A stretch of 64,000 nucleotides of DNA from Haematococcus lacustris (taxonomy: Eukaryota > Chlorophyta > Chlorophyceae > Chlamydomonadales > Haematococcaceae). This document shows, in pieces, positions 40,769 through 52,527 of this stretch (its first letter is position 1; each line of letters begins with the position of its first letter). The notes beneath the pieces were generated by a model. The model worked only from the letters and a program-made list of their open reading frames with translations, was not told the origin of the DNA and did no database searches. The DNA lies in contig JASKMD010000272.1 of NCBI GenBank assembly GCA_030144725.1, positions 36,001 through 100,000 on the forward strand, in the 5' to 3' direction. The translations under genes were made by a program, and so were the position numbers.

Positions 40769-43700
40769 TCAGCACAGGGGCAGTGCTGCCACCCCCTCCT
40801 CCAAGCCCTGGGTACGCAGGGGCCCCTGCCCCTCCCCCTCCCCCTCCCCCTCCCCCTCCCCCTCCCCCTCCCCCTCCCCCTCCCCCCCTCCCCCTCCCCC
40901 TGCCTCTTCTGCTGCTCCTGCTGCTCCTGCAGCTTGACTATACACGCCCTGCTGTGCCTGCTGCTGCTGCCACTCTTCCCACTGCTGCTGCTGCTGCCAC
41001 AGCTGCCACTGGCCCAGGGAAAAGTGTCCCATCTTGACATCTGCAGCCAAGGGGAATTGAAGGCTGTGGGCCCGCACCGGCTGCACCCAATCCTGCACCC
41101 CCTCTGCTGACCAGCAACCCTGCGCTTGCATCTGCCCGCTTTGCTGCTCCTGCTGCCACTGGGGCAGGTACGGGTAGTGTTGTGGGTGCTGCAGGTGCTG
41201 GTACTGCTGCCGTGTCTGGGCCACTGTCTGGGCAAGGCTACTGCTGCTGGGCTGGGGAGGCAAAAGCTGTGCCTGGCGCTGGCTGGGGGGGCTGGGTCTT
41301 GCCTTGAGCTTGGCAGGTCGGGGGGGCGGGGGCGGCTGTAGGGCCCAGCCCAGCAGGCCCTGGGTCACGCTGCTAAGGCCATCTAAGGTCTGTGCAGGCA
41401 GGCTGGGCAGCCAAGGGCCAGAACTGGGGCCAGGGCTGGGGCTGGGGCTGCGCTCCAGGCCTGGGTTGGGGCTGGGGCTGCGCTCAGGGTCAGGGGTGGG
41501 GCAGGGGCTGGTGCCCGGGTCAGGGCTGCAGCCAGGAGGAGCGGCAGGGCCTTGCACATTGAGTACAGTCTCGGCTAAGGCGGAGGGGTCTGCCCCTGGC
41601 GACTGTGGGCTCCATTGCTGGCCCTGCTGCTGCTGTTGCTGGCAGTGCTGCTGCTGCTGCTGCTGCTGGCCCTGCTGCTGCTGCTGGCCCTGCTGCTGCT
41701 GCTGGCCCTGCTGCTGAGCGCACTGCTGCTGGCCCTGCTGCTGCTGGGTTTGAGCAGACTGGTCTCCTGGGGTGGAGAGGGGTGGTAACAGGGCCGTGGC
41801 CACAGCCGCCTGCCTGTGCTCAGACACACCCTGAAAGTGTGACAAGCCTGGGGGGGCAGGCCCGGGGGGGGCAACCGCAGCCAGGCGGCGCAAAGGGCTG
41901 GGAGCTGCCGCCTGGGCCAATGGCTGCGAGCTGGTAAGGCCCGCCTGGGCTGTCCCTGACTCATCAGGGTCTGTGGCCACCCACCGGCTTGCCTCCTGAC
42001 TGGCTGGGTCAGTGTGGCAGGGGGGCAGGTCAGCAGGAGGGTGAGGGGCCGGTGCCTGCACGGCCTCTCCTCCGCCTGCAGCCGTTGCTTGCAGGGGGCC
42101 AGTGTGGGCTGAGGGCAGTGAGGGGGAGGCAGGGGTGGCGGGGGCTAAGGGCCTGGCCACCTGGTCCATGGCTGCAGTGCCTGGGGTTGAGTGCCTGCTG
42201 GACCAAGATGGCTGTGCTGCCAGGTGCTCTTGCACCTCCCTGCCTGGGGCAGTGGCCTGCCTGGCGGCTGCAGGGGCAGCTGCAGGGGCGGCTTGACGAG
42301 GCTCTGGTCGGCCAGCGCCTGCCTGAGGGATAGGCAGCGGCCGGGCACCCCATGCGCGTGGTGACGTGGCCAGCGCTGGTGGCTGAGGCAGGGGGGCTGC
42401 TGCGGGGGCCGGCCAGGGCAGCAACAGCTCAGTGTGAGAGAGTGACAGCGCACGTGATGAGTGGAGCAAGGAGGAGGGGGAGGGAGAGGAGGGGGAGGGG
42501 GAGGGGGATGGGGAGGAGGAGGGGGATGCAGGGCCAGCGTCCAGGGTTGTTTCTTGGCTCCAAGGCCTCAGGGCGTCAAACTGGGCGGGTGGGGGCCGGG
42601 GTGGGGGCATGCTTCTCAGGGCCAGCAGCTGGCGGGCTGCAGCGGAGGGGGGGGCCTGGGTGCCCAGAGGGGTGATGGGGCGGTGGGGAGGCGGGGGGCG
42701 GCTGGATGGACCAGCAGGCATGCGGCGCCCAGGAGTGGGGGTGCAGGAGGAAGAGGAGGAGGGGGTGGAGGAAGAGGAGGAGGAGGAGGAGGAGGAGATT
42801 GAAGAGGGAGAGTAGGCAGGTTTTGGAGGGCTGAGGGAGTTGGGGCCAGGGGCATGGGCCATGCGGGGGGGAAGGGTGGCGGCTGAGGTGGGCTGTGCTG
42901 GCCCAGCGTCAGGCCTGAAAGCCTGAGGATCCTCCTCCAGGACTTGATCACACTTTAAGGGCCTGCGGTCACATCCTGCACCTGGCGGCCCTGGCCCCTG
43001 CCTTGCGTCATTCTTCAGGCCCTCCTGCTGCTGCTGCTGCTGCTGCTGTTGCGTATGAGATGCATGGTGTGCAGCTGGAGTTTGGCTGGCTGCCGTGTGG
43101 CCTGGCTGCTTATTATGTAGGTTGGCCAGTTGGTGCTGGGCAGGGAAGGAGGAGGGAGGACCCAAAGGATGAGAGGTGTGGGGAGCGGAGGAGGTGTGAC
43201 CTGGCTGTGGTAAAGAGTGACCCGGATGCTGTGGCTTGGTGCTGTTGGTGGCCTCCCCCCCTCCCCCTGCCATGCCCCGGTGCTGCTGCCAGCCCTGGGT
43301 GCTGCTGACCCCCCCCGCCAGCCCCTGCTGATTCTCTGAAGTGCCCTGCTGTAGGCTGCGCCCTGGTTGTAAGGGAGTTACCACCCCTGCTGTTGCTGAC
43401 ACAGTGCTTGCCGGCACACTGGCCTGCGGAACAGGAAGTGGTGGCCCAGGCCCAGCAGACTGAGCTAGCTGGTAGGTGGGTGGTGCCAGGGAGGAAGGTG
43501 CAGGGAAGCTGGCAGACAGCTGGCAGCTGAGGGGGGGTCTGCTCCTGCTGCCGCCCCCCCACCTCCCCCTGCTGGCAAGCGTGGACATGGATTGGGATGG
43601 CTGCAACTGGGCCGATGGCATCAGGGGAGGCTGACACGGGGACCCCTCCTGCTGCTGCCCGTGATGTGGGCAGCTGGCCCCCCTCCCCCTCGCCTCCTGC

Positions 43701-44254
43701 TGGCCCTGCCCCTGCCTCAGCAGCACTGCAGAGGAGCCCCCCTGCTCTGGCCTTGAGGCCACCTGGCCGACTCCCTGCACCTGCCCCACCTCCTGCCCGC
43801 TGCTGGCTGCCAGCACTGCATGCACGGTGTGGGGCCGGCGCTGCCGCATGCGGGCCGCCAGGGCAGACACAGCCGGCAGGGTGGGGGAGATGGCTGCTCG
43901 GCTAGTAGGCAGGGACTGCATGGCGTGCTTGCGCGGGAGCAGGCTGGCATGCAGTCCATGCATGGAGGTTGGGGGGGAGGGGCAGGGGGGGTAAGAGCGT
44001 TGAGGGATGGGTGGGGGGCTGGAGGGGGGTGGCGGGGTGGTGGGGTGACAGCCTGGCATTGTTTGGTTGGTGGTTGGTGGTTTGGTTGGTTGGTTGGGAG
44101 TGAGTGATCCCCTGGGGCCTGAGTTAGGGCTGGGAAGGGGCCGGGTGGTCGTGAGGTGCGTGAGGGGGGGGGGCCGGGGCCAGGGGCCGTGAGGGGGAGC
44201 TGGTTCGGTAGCGCACTGGCGGCGAGTAGGCCCTTTCTCCTGACTGCGGCTCAT
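40769..44254 (-). CDS. Large Pro/Ser/Gln-rich low-complexity protein, unidentified
   Basis: One uninterrupted frame of about 1,160 codons from the first ATG (44254, MSRSQEKGPTRRQ) to a stop at 40769; the frame is open without ATG back to 44314 and may enter through an upstream exon (a CTCAG acceptor lies near 44290). Composition: proline/serine-rich N-terminal two-thirds, polyglutamine blocks around 41640-41750, and a C-terminal Gly-Glu dipeptide run (40820-40905). No domain recognised. The length free of stops in this GC-rich, repeat-rich DNA is suggestive but not proof of coding. It resembles disordered regulatory proteins common in volvocalean algae. Confidence 0.45.
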   Translation of the reverse strand: MSRSQEKGPTRRQCATEPAPPHGPWPRPPPLTHLTTTRPLPSPNSGPRGSLTPNQPTKPPTTNQTMPGCHPTTPPPPSSPPPIPQRSYPPCPSPPTSMHGLHASLLPRKHAMQSLPTSRAAISPTLPAVSALAARMRQRRPHTVHAVLAASSGQEVGQVQGVGQVASRPEQGGSSAVLLRQGQGQQEARGRGASCPHHGQQQEGSPCQPPLMPSAQLQPSQSMSTLASRGRWGGGSRSRPPLSCQLSASFPAPSSLAPPTYQLAQSAGPGPPLPVPQASVPASTVSATAGVVTPLQPGRSLQQGTSENQQGLAGGVSSTQGWQQHRGMAGGGGEATNSTKPQHPGHSLPQPGHTSSAPHTSHPLGPPSSFPAQHQLANLHNKQPGHTAASQTPAAHHASHTQQQQQQQQQEGLKNDARQGPGPPGAGCDRRPLKCDQVLEEDPQAFRPDAGPAQPTSAATLPPRMAHAPGPNSLSPPKPAYSPSSISSSSSSSSSSTPSSSSSCTPTPGRRMPAGPSSRPPPPHRPITPLGTQAPPSAAARQLLALRSMPPPRPPPAQFDALRPWSQETTLDAGPASPSSSPSPSPSPSSPSPSSLLHSSRALSLSHTELLLPWPAPAAAPLPQPPALATSPRAWGARPLPIPQAGAGRPEPRQAAPAAAPAAARQATAPGREVQEHLAAQPSWSSRHSTPGTAAMDQVARPLAPATPASPSLPSAHTGPLQATAAGGGEAVQAPAPHPPADLPPCHTDPASQEASRWVATDPDESGTAQAGLTSSQPLAQAAAPSPLRRLAAVAPPGPAPPGLSHFQGVSEHRQAAVATALLPPLSTPGDQSAQTQQQQGQQQCAQQQGQQQQQGQQQQQGQQQQQQQHCQQQQQQGQQWSPQSPGADPSALAETVLNVQGPAAPPGCSPDPGTSPCPTPDPERSPSPNPGLERSPSPSPGPSSGPWLPSLPAQTLDGLSSVTQGLLGWALQPPPPPRPAKLKARPSPPSQRQAQLLPPQPSSSSLAQTVAQTRQQYQHLQHPQHYPYLPQWQQEQQSGQMQAQGCWSAEGVQDWVQPVRAHSLQFPLAADVKMGHFSLGQWQLWQQQQQWEEWQQQQAQQGVYSQAAGAAGAAEEAGGGGGGEGEGEGEGEGEGEGEGEGQGPLRTQGLEEGVAALPLC

Positions 44255-44658
44255 CCCACCGCCCTTCACTGGCTCCAGGGGCGGGCTCCTGAGCTTGAAC
44301 AGGCAGCAGCCCAAGCAGGCAACACACAGTGTGAGTGGCTCTGCTGCCGTGCTCTATCACCAGCTCGGGTATCAGCTCCATAACCAGCTTAAGTATTATC
44401 AAGATTTTACCAGTCAGTTACTACTTACTACATATTTACTGTCTGTCAGCTCAACTACTAGCTCGTGTATCAGTATTGCACTATCACTGGGGGCCTCAGC
44501 CTCGTGACCTGCAAGCGGAGGATGCTCCACATGCTCTGACTGCTGCTTGGCGCTGTGATCCCTGACTTGAATGCCTAGCGCCCTCTGATGCGCATTGACA
44601 GGCTTGCCATCCTATCCTCAAAAGAGACATCACAGCGCCTGTCCCCTGCGTCCTTGGA

Positions 44659-44750
44659 CATGTCCTGCATGGAAGTTCTGCATGCATGTCCTGCATGGAA
44701 GTCCTGCATGCATGTCCTGCATGGAAGTCCTACATGCATGTCCTGCATGA
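44659..44750 (+). repeat. 26-bp tandem repeat
   Basis: About 3.5 units of CATGTCCTGCATGGAAGTCC followed by TGCATG, with single-base variants (TTCTG, TACATG). Confidence 0.9.
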
Positions 44751-44954
44751 GGGTGTGCTGGCTCCTGCCCCTCAACCCACACAGAAAACATTTCAGGCAA
44801 CGTGTCAAGACTTGCTGGCATTGAACAAGAGTATGTGCAGCCTAGCCATGCCATGCCATGCCCTGGCCCAAGGCTGCTGCCCTCTTGCAGCAGGGGCTGT
44901 CGGCTTCGCCTTGCCTTGCCTTGCTGGACTCAACCTGCCCCCTCCCTCTGGCCC

Positions 44955-46748
44955 CCCCTACTGACCCTGATCAGTCCTGCCCAACTCAGCTGCCCTCCTC
45001 TCCCTGAAACCCCATGCTGCTGATACTGACCCAGGCCTACCCCACACTTTGCCGCCTGCTGCTGTGTGGTCTTGCACCCCTAGCCAAGCCAGCAGCACCG
45101 GCAAATTCTCCGCCACCCTCACCCCATCAGCACTCCCCATGCTAGAGCACAGAACAAGAAGGCAGGGGGAGGGCATATGGTAAGGCCCACCTGCTGCCCT
45201 GCCTGCTGCTGCTGTAAGGACTCGTGTGCACCCAGGCCGCCCCAGAACTTGACGTGGCTCAACACTGGAGGTCCAAGCTGAGCGGGCAGACGAGCGGGCA
45301 GGCAGGCAGGCAGGCAGGGTATGTAAATGTAAGGAGTAGCCGGGTCAGGCCCAATCGCAACCATGAAGTGGTGGTCAGCCGGGCAGGAGACCCTTCTTCC
45401 CCCCCTACCTGCATTCTCCCCTCCCTCACCTCCTGCATCAATGGAGGCCTGAGCTACCCCTGGCTGCCCCCCCCCCCCTTCCTCCTTCCTTTCCTCCTGA
45501 CCCCCCGCCCATGACCCCACCCTGTTGACCTCTGCCACCATCCCCCTTCCCTCCCCTCCCCTCCACCCAGCCCACCCCTACTCCCTACCCCATGCTCAGC
45601 AGAGACCTGCCTCCCTCCCTTCCGCCTTTCCCTCCCCAGTCTCCTCCCCTCCCTGCCCCCCACTTCCCAACCCCGCTCCTCCCTCCTCCCTCCCTCCCCT
45701 TCTCCCTCCCCCTCTCCCTCCCTCCCTCCCCCTCTCCCTCCCTCCCCCTCTCTCTCCCTCCCTCTCTCCCTCCCTCCCTCCCCCTCTCCCTCCCTCCCCC
45801 TCTCCCTCCCTCCCCCTCCCTCCCTCCCTCCCTCACCTGCTCAGGCACCCGAGTGAGGCCTGCCTGCGTTGACGCCAGCGGCAGGGCCACTCCCACAGTC
45901 CGGGCGGCAGGCATAGCACCCCCGCCTTCCTCACCTGCTCTCCACCCCCAGCCCCCCCAAGGCCAGCCCAGCTGCTGCCCAGCCCCCTCATCCCCCAGGC
46001 CATGCCCAGGCGGCCCCTGGGGGGAGGACACAGGGGGGCTGCCCAGCCAGACCCCAGGCAGCAGCGGCCACCCTGCCGGCTCCCCTGGGGCTGCCTTGGG
46101 TGCAGTGGAGGACGGCAGGGGCAGCCGGGGGGAGGTGGACCCTGGCTCCCCCTCCACCACGGAGCCGCCTGGCCGATGGCCCTCCACCACCACCCACTGC
46201 AAGTCACCTGCTGACCCGCTGCCACCTCCCCCTCGTCCCCCTCCTACCCACCCCCCAGCTGCTGCTTCTGCCCCTCCTCCCCCCCTACCATTGCCTGCGG
46301 CCTTGTACCCACTAGCTGGCCCAAGCCCGACAGCAGGGCTGCAGCCGGAGGTGCGCGGGCCCCCCCAGCCCTCTGGCTTGAGCCCAGGTTCCAGCCAGCT
46401 CACCCGGCTGAGGTGCGGCACAGTGGCCAGGCCTGCCGTCAGCCCCCCACACCCCGTGCCTGCTGGGGCCAGGGCTGGCGGCCAGGGCTGACTGGAACTG
46501 GGGCTACTGGCAGCTTCCAGTCTGCTGCCGCCTGCTGCTGCCAGGGTGTGACCCTGGGTGTGAGCGGGGGGCCCTTGCTCGGTGGGTGTGAGCAAGGCGG
46601 TGAGCAGCAGGGGGGTGGGGCAAGGGTGGGGGTCCAGGGGGTGGGGGTGGGGGCTGCTGTGCTTAGTGATGGGGTGGGGGGTGAGGGTGGGGCAGGAATG
46701 GGGAGGGCCCGGAGGCCCTGGCAGTAGAGGGCTGCCTTGGATTTGCAT
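44955..46748 (-). other. Possible multi-exon gene, unidentified
   Basis: Several segments on this strand look exonic: VSWLEPGLKPEGW and LQWVVVEGHRPGGSV within 46200-46400, RTVGVALPLASTQAGLTRVP ending near a GTGAGG donor at about 45835, PADHHFMVAIGPDPATPYIY near 45340-45395, LSHVKFWGGLGAHESLQQQQ near 45200-45260, and VRVAENLPVLLAWLGVQD near 45060-45120. Joins were not established and no family is recognised. It may form the 5' part of a gene that includes the long frame at 40769-44254. A CCCTCCCT pyrimidine tract at 45680-45835 lies in one presumed intron. Confidence 0.35.
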
Positions 46749-47825
46749 GTGAGCAAGGCTCGACCAGGGGCTGGGGGCCTGGGCAGGTCAGTGGCACAGG
46801 GGCAGGAGTGCCAGTGGGAAGCTGGTGCAGCTAGGTGATGCGCAGTGAGCGACCCAAGGTCAGTTGCAGATCACACCATGGCCATGAGGCCCCGCTGTGG
46901 GCAGTAAGTAGCAAATCGCACCCTGGCGCACTAGTACATGAGCTTGTGAGCTATGCATCAAACAAGTTGCTCATGACAGCAGTGCTGGTCATAGCAGCCA
47001 GCCAGGCAGCTCACCTTCTCAGAAGTTTGCCCTGTGTCCTTGGGGCTGCCAATGGCAGTATGGCGCTGCACTGTTGCTCCTACTCTGGTAGCCATTGGCT
47101 ATGTGAGCCCTATCAGGCGCAATGTGGCCAAGAATTGCGCCAAGCTTGCATCTTGGGCACCTGGCTCCGCTGTCTATGATCTATACTGCTATGCTATGCT
47201 TTATAGAACATGTCCGGCTTCGTAGGACAGCGCTTGCGACCTCAATATGGACTCCGTGGTTTAATCAGCCATCGAAGAGAGATGGGCGAGCTAGCTCCAT
47301 CCAGCCCAGCTGCAGTGCACTTCTTGACCGCATCGACATTTCTCGCCGCACATGTGGCATGTTGCGACATCGCCCGTCTAACAACAGACACTTTGGAAGC
47401 TGCGCTCGAAGAGGAGCACACTAAGAGCCTCAACTCTATGAAGATGGTTCTGAACCGCTATATTCGCTCGCCTGGTATGGCTGCTTGGCCTCACCCAATA
47501 GTATCATAGCCTGGAAAGTTGGCCTTGGAGTGCGCCATAAACCTACGGTACAGTGCACTGTGTGCCTTAGGAGGCAAACAGCTTAGGTTAAGCAAGTGCA
47601 TTGTGACTGCTGTGTACTTATAAATCTACAGCAGTTAAAGCCAGCACTCATGTACGCCTGACATCGCCTATCCAGCGCTAGGTCTGCTCGTATCTGCAGT
47701 CGTGAGTATCTACCATTAGCATGTGCAATTCGACCATCGGCCATCACCGCGCTCTCCGCCAATCATGGCGTGCTTGCAATACTGCGTTAAACGGCTGTTT
47801 CAAGTAGGCTAGCTTGATTCGGGCC
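46749..47825. other. No gene recognised; upstream of the MRG gene
   Basis: Short frames on both strands lack motifs. Expected to contain the MRG-gene promoter. Confidence 0.4.
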
Positions 47826-50800
47826 ATGGCAGAGGCCCTCGAACCTGGCCGCTTCGTACTAAACGAGAAGGTGTACGTTCCGCACACTGACAAGTTTTAC
47901 GAGGCGAAGATATTGAAGGTTGAGTATAGGTCAGGCCACGTACCCCTGCAACTTTACCTGCTGTCACCAAAAGTTCTCGTCTCATCCTAGCCTTGCATCC
48001 TGTCTCATGTGCCTGGCCTGCTAGAGGGGCCACTGGCTACTTCTACTTCGTTCACTACACCGGCTGGAACAAGAAGTTTGATGAATGGATCGAGGAAGGC
48101 GGGCTCGTGAAAGCTGATGTGGCAGAGGCACAGGTGCTGTCTTGGCAGACAGACATGCATCGCACAGCGCCAGGCGCAGCAACAGGCGCAACTGAGCATG
48201 CCTTTGCTAGCAGCCCGCCTGGCCCAGCACACCCACACAGCTTGGGCAGCAGACGGCCACAGGCTATGCAGGGGCTGAGCATTGGGATGCAGTGTCAGCG
48301 CCTGGAGCTGTGCCAGAGCAGCTGCGGGGTCACACCTGCACGTCTGTCAGTCCCCAGCACCTGCTCACAGGCAGGCCAGGCAGCTGGGCTCCCACCCTCA
48401 GCTCCGGGTAACAGACAGCTAGCCAGCCAACCGGGTAGCCAGGTACCAAGCCAGCCAACCGATTCGACAGCCAGATACAGCCAATCAGCCAGACAGCCAG
48501 CTAAACAGCCAGCTAACTAGCAAATCAGCCAGACAGCCAGCCAGCTAGCCAGCCAGGCAACCGAGTAGCCAGCCAGACAGCCAGTCAGCCGTACATACAC
48601 TTGTTGCACAGGTGCCTGCTGCTATCTGGTTCGTGGCATCTGTAGTCCTGTGCTATCCTGGCTGTAGCAGCAGGACAGCGGCGTGCAGAGCTGCTAGAGG
48701 GATTGACCCAGGTGGGAGCCCTGGACACACTTGGGTGTGCCTCCCCTGCTGGCTGGCCGCAGCAGCAGCCCCAGCAGCCCAGCGCCAAGGCTGGCAAGAA
48801 GGCGGCGGGTGGCAGCGGCGGGAGCCAGGCGGGGGGCCACCAGGCAGCGGCAGCCAAGGCGGTGGCGGGGCCTGGCAGTGGGGCGTCAGGGGGAGGGCGG
48901 AAGGCGGCGGCTGTGGCGGCTGTGCAGGTGAGCAGCCTGGGTGCTGGCTGTAGCTCTTGGTCAGCAGGCTATTAGTGGCAGGGGAGGAGGTGGGGTGAGG
49001 AGGGGCTGGGCAGGACGAGCACGGTGAGAACAGGGGTGGCCGGGAGGGCTGCGTGTCTGCACTTGGGCACCCCTGAACCTGACCCTCACCCTGACCCTCC
49101 GATCCTCCCACCCTTCCTCCTCCCCCTCCTCCTGTCCCAGACCCCCCCTCCTTCCCTCACCCTCCCCCTTCTCCGTATTCTCCAACCCCACCTCACCCCA
49201 TCCGCACAACCCTACCCGCCCTCCCCTTGATGACCTGCGGCCTGGCTGGCTGTCTGCTTCCCCTAGGCTGCTGTGCCCCCTGCCTTGGCCCCGGCCCCCC
49301 TGCCCCCCGCGGTGGGCCTGGACCTGGACATCCCCCCCCTGCTGAAGAAGCTGCTGGTGGAGGACTACGACTGCGTGAGCCAGCAGGGTCGGCTCCTGCC
49401 CCTGCCGCGCTGCCCCTGCGTGGCGGATGTGTTACGGCGCTATGTGGAGGAGGTAAGCCGTGCAGCTCTCAGCCACTGCCACCGGCACCACAACCCCTAC
49501 CCTCATTCTTCACCCAACCCTAACCCTGACCCTAACCCAACCCTACCCCTAATCTTAACCCCATACATAAACCCTAACCCAACCCTAATCCTAGCCCTAG
49601 CCCTAGCCCTAGCCCTAGCCCTAGCCTTAGCCCTAGCCCTAGCCCTAGCCCTCACTTAACCTTAAGAGCAGGGTCACAATGGGCACCCTGAACATGAACT
49701 CCATGGTGTCGTACTCATGTTCACCGCGACTGGCCCCTGACCCACCATCATGGCCACCCCCAGTGTCAGCACCACCAGGGCATGCACATCACCAGCGCCA
49801 CCATGGCATCACCATGGCATCACCATGGCATCACCATGGCATCACCATGGCATCACCATGGCATCACCATGGCATCACCATGGCATCACCATGGCATCAC
49901 CATGGCATCACCATGGCATCACCATGGCATCACCATGGCATCACCATGGCATCACCATGGCATCACCATGGCATCACCATGGCATCACCATGGCACCACC
50001 ATGGCATCACCATGGCACCACCATGGCATCACCATGGCACCACCATGGCACCACCATGGCATCACCATGGCATCACCATGGCACCACCATGGCATCACCA
50101 TGGCACCACCATGGCATCACCATGGCACCACCATGGCACCACCATGGCATCACCATGGCATCACCATGGCATCACCATGGCATCACCATGGCATCACCAT
50201 GGCATCACCATGGCATCACCATGGCATCACCATGGCATCACCATGGCATCACCATGGCATCACCATGGCATCACCATGGCATCACCATGGCATCACCATG
50301 GCATCACCATGGCATCACCATGGCATCACCATGGCATCACCATGGCATCACCATGGCATCACCATGGCACCACCATGGCACCACCATGGCATCACCATGG
50401 CACCACCATGGCATCACCATGGCACCACCATGGCACCACCATGGCATCACCATGGCATCACCATGGCATCACCATGGCATCACCATGGCATCACCATGGC
50501 ATCACCATGGCATCACCATGGCATGCACATCCCAGCGCCACCACCCTCATCACCCGCGGTACCTGCTCATGGCTGTCGCCCCAGCTGTCACCCTGAACAC
50601 CATCCTTACCCCAACACTGCCAGCGTCCTCAGAAGCAGCAGCCGTATGAGTGGAGGTGCGCCGTGCAGGTCAGAGGTCAGAGGACAGTGTCACTGGCAGC
50701 AGGGCACGCTCATCGCCACACTGCCATGCCCAACACCATCACAGCCGTCACCTGCTGCCTGACTGACGTTCACTGCAGTGCCGTATCATTCCCTTCCCCC

Positions 50801-52527
50801 ACCTCCCCCAAAGACTCATCATAGGAAGAACCCCATACACCCCATACACCCCATACAGCTCAGGCCTACTAACCCCACCCAGCCCAGGCCATCCCCCCCT
50901 CCCTGCCTTCCCCCACCAACCTGTACTGCCCGCCTCCCCCTGACCCACCACCCCTGTTGACCCAGGCCAAGGAGGGCCGCAGCGGCAGCTGTGATGCGGA
51001 GGAGGAGGTGGCAGCTGGCCTGCAGGCATACTTCGACAAGAGCCTCCTGGCGCTGCTGCTGTATCGCCAGGAGCGGGGGCAGGCCGCAGCAGTGAGTGCT
51101 ATCACCCCTTGCTGGGCAACAGCCACGCCTTACCCCCCCCTTCCTGGGCAACAGCCACGCCTACCCCTCCCCTGAGCAGCCCAGGTGCCTGTCAATGGGA
51201 GCGGGAGGGGGCCGCATGCTGTGTGATGGGCAGAGGGTGCAGCAGCTGTACAGCCAGCCAGCCAGCAGCCCAGGGTGGGGTGCCTCCAGGGGGGAGGAGC
51301 AGCTGGAGCAGGGGTAAGAGCAGCGTAGGCAGGCAGGCAGGCCATCAGGAGGGTGGGCGAGAGGGCGGGCAGACGGGCGGGTGGGCAGGCAATCCTGTGG
51401 ACTGGTTAGCAGCTGCTAGGAGGGGCTAGGTGGGCGCAGTGATCAGGAGATGGGTTAGGGATCCTGATCAGTGCCCCTCCCTGCCTGCCACCTCCCTTGG
51501 ACTCCTCAGCCCATACCCTGCTGCACGGCAGCGCTCTCACTCCCCCTGAGTGACCCCAGCTTCCTGCTGCCTGCCTGCCTGCAGCTGCTGAGTGATGGGC
51601 GGCTGCCCAGCAGTGTGTACGGGGTGGAGCACCTGGCCCGGCTGCTGAGCAAGCTGGCGGAGATCATGCCGCTGAGCCAGCTGTCGGACGACCAGCTGGC
51701 CTGTGTGGCCACCATGGTGCAGGTCAGCAGGGGGGCCGGGGCATGCAGGACTACCCACCCCCTCCCCCGCCCTGGTCAACCACATGCCGGCTCACAGCAG
51801 CAGTGGACAGCTCATGTGGGGCTCATGTGGGTCCAAGGGGCTCAGCCCCCCATAGGGAGCGTGGGAGCTGCTCCTAGGCCTGCTGGCCCACACCTTGTTG
51901 TGTTGCCTGTGTGCATGCATTCCATCGTGGCGTGGCCCCTCACTCCTCCCCATAGTGGGCCTAGCAGCGTCCCCAACCAACACAGATGAGGGCCCGCAGC
52001 GCTTCAGTCTCCTCTTGCTCCCTTGTCTCACTCTTTTGTGACATGTCCCACACACTTCTTTCACATGCATGCGTGCCATGGCCACATGCATGGCATTGCA
52101 ACATGGTGAGCTACCAGCGTACCATTGGTCTGCACCTCCTGCTCAGACCACCCTGCCGTGCCCACCCCTTCACTTGTAGCCCTGCACTGCCGCCGGATGC
52201 CACAGGACTTGCCGCTACACCTTTGTGAATGGTCCCTGGGGTGGGTATTATCGTCATTACATGGCATTGGCTAGAACTGGTGTAGGTGCAGACGCAGCGC
52301 CATCAACATAAGCGCAGGGTGATTAAACCAAGGGTAGGTTCACGTCCATGCATGGTGAAAAGTGACATGCAGTTGAAATGTGCTGGTGTGGCCCAGTCCA
52401 TGACCCAGCCCCGCCTTGCTGTGGTGACTGGTTGCAGGACGTGATGGCCTGGCTGGTGGAGGGGGCTAGCAGCCTTTTCCTCACCCAGGACCAGTACCTG
52501 GCGGCTGACCCCTCTCTCGTGGCCTGA
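47826..52527 (+). CDS. MRG15/Eaf3-like chromatin protein (chromo-barrel + MRG domain)
   Basis: Seven exons: 47826-47929, 48025-48133, 48763-48927, 49267-49452, 50966-51091, 51585-51722 and 52438-52527; 918 nt, 305 residues, all phases consistent. Chromo-barrel: EKVYVPHTDKFYEAKILKVE then YFYFVHYTGWNKKFDEWIEE (residues about 13-62), the histone-methyl-lysine binding module of MRG15/Eaf3. A Lys/Ala/Gly linker follows (72-126). The MRG domain has IPPLLKKLLVEDYDCV, LPRCPCVADVLRRYVEE, AYFDKSLLALLLYRQERGQ, VYGVEHLARLLSKLAEIMP and the final SSLFLTQDQYLAAD. MRG proteins tether NuA4 acetyltransferase and Sin3 deacetylase complexes to H3K36-methylated chromatin. An extra exon between 48133 and 48763 cannot be excluded because both ends are phase 0. 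TGTAA at 52687-52691 may be the poly(A) signal. Intron 4 holds two large repeat arrays. Confidence 0.93.
49497..49655 (+). repeat. Telomere-like CCCTAA/CCCTAG tract in MRG intron 4
   Basis: Degenerate AACCCTAACCC and CATAAACCCTAACCC units, then a homogeneous run of about ten GCCCTA hexamers. Confidence 0.9.
49791..50525 (+). repeat. 11-bp minisatellite ATGGCATCACC (~66 units) in MRG intron 4
   Basis: Units of ATGGCATCACC with interspersed ATGGCACCACC variants. Because 11 is not a multiple of three and the unit holds no stop in any + frame, all three frames stay open for about 300 codons and encode the same 11-residue cycle. These frames lie inside an intron with a GTAAGC donor (49453) and CCCAG acceptor (50965). 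Confidence 0.95.

Noticed and set aside
45585..46491. Pro/Ser/Leu-rich plus-strand protein
   Set aside because: Driven by CCCTCCCT repeats and antisense to better exon-like segments.
49679..50762. Three overlapping ~300-residue His-rich proteins
   Set aside because: They are read-through of an 11-bp repeat in all frames and lie inside an intron bounded by good splice sites.
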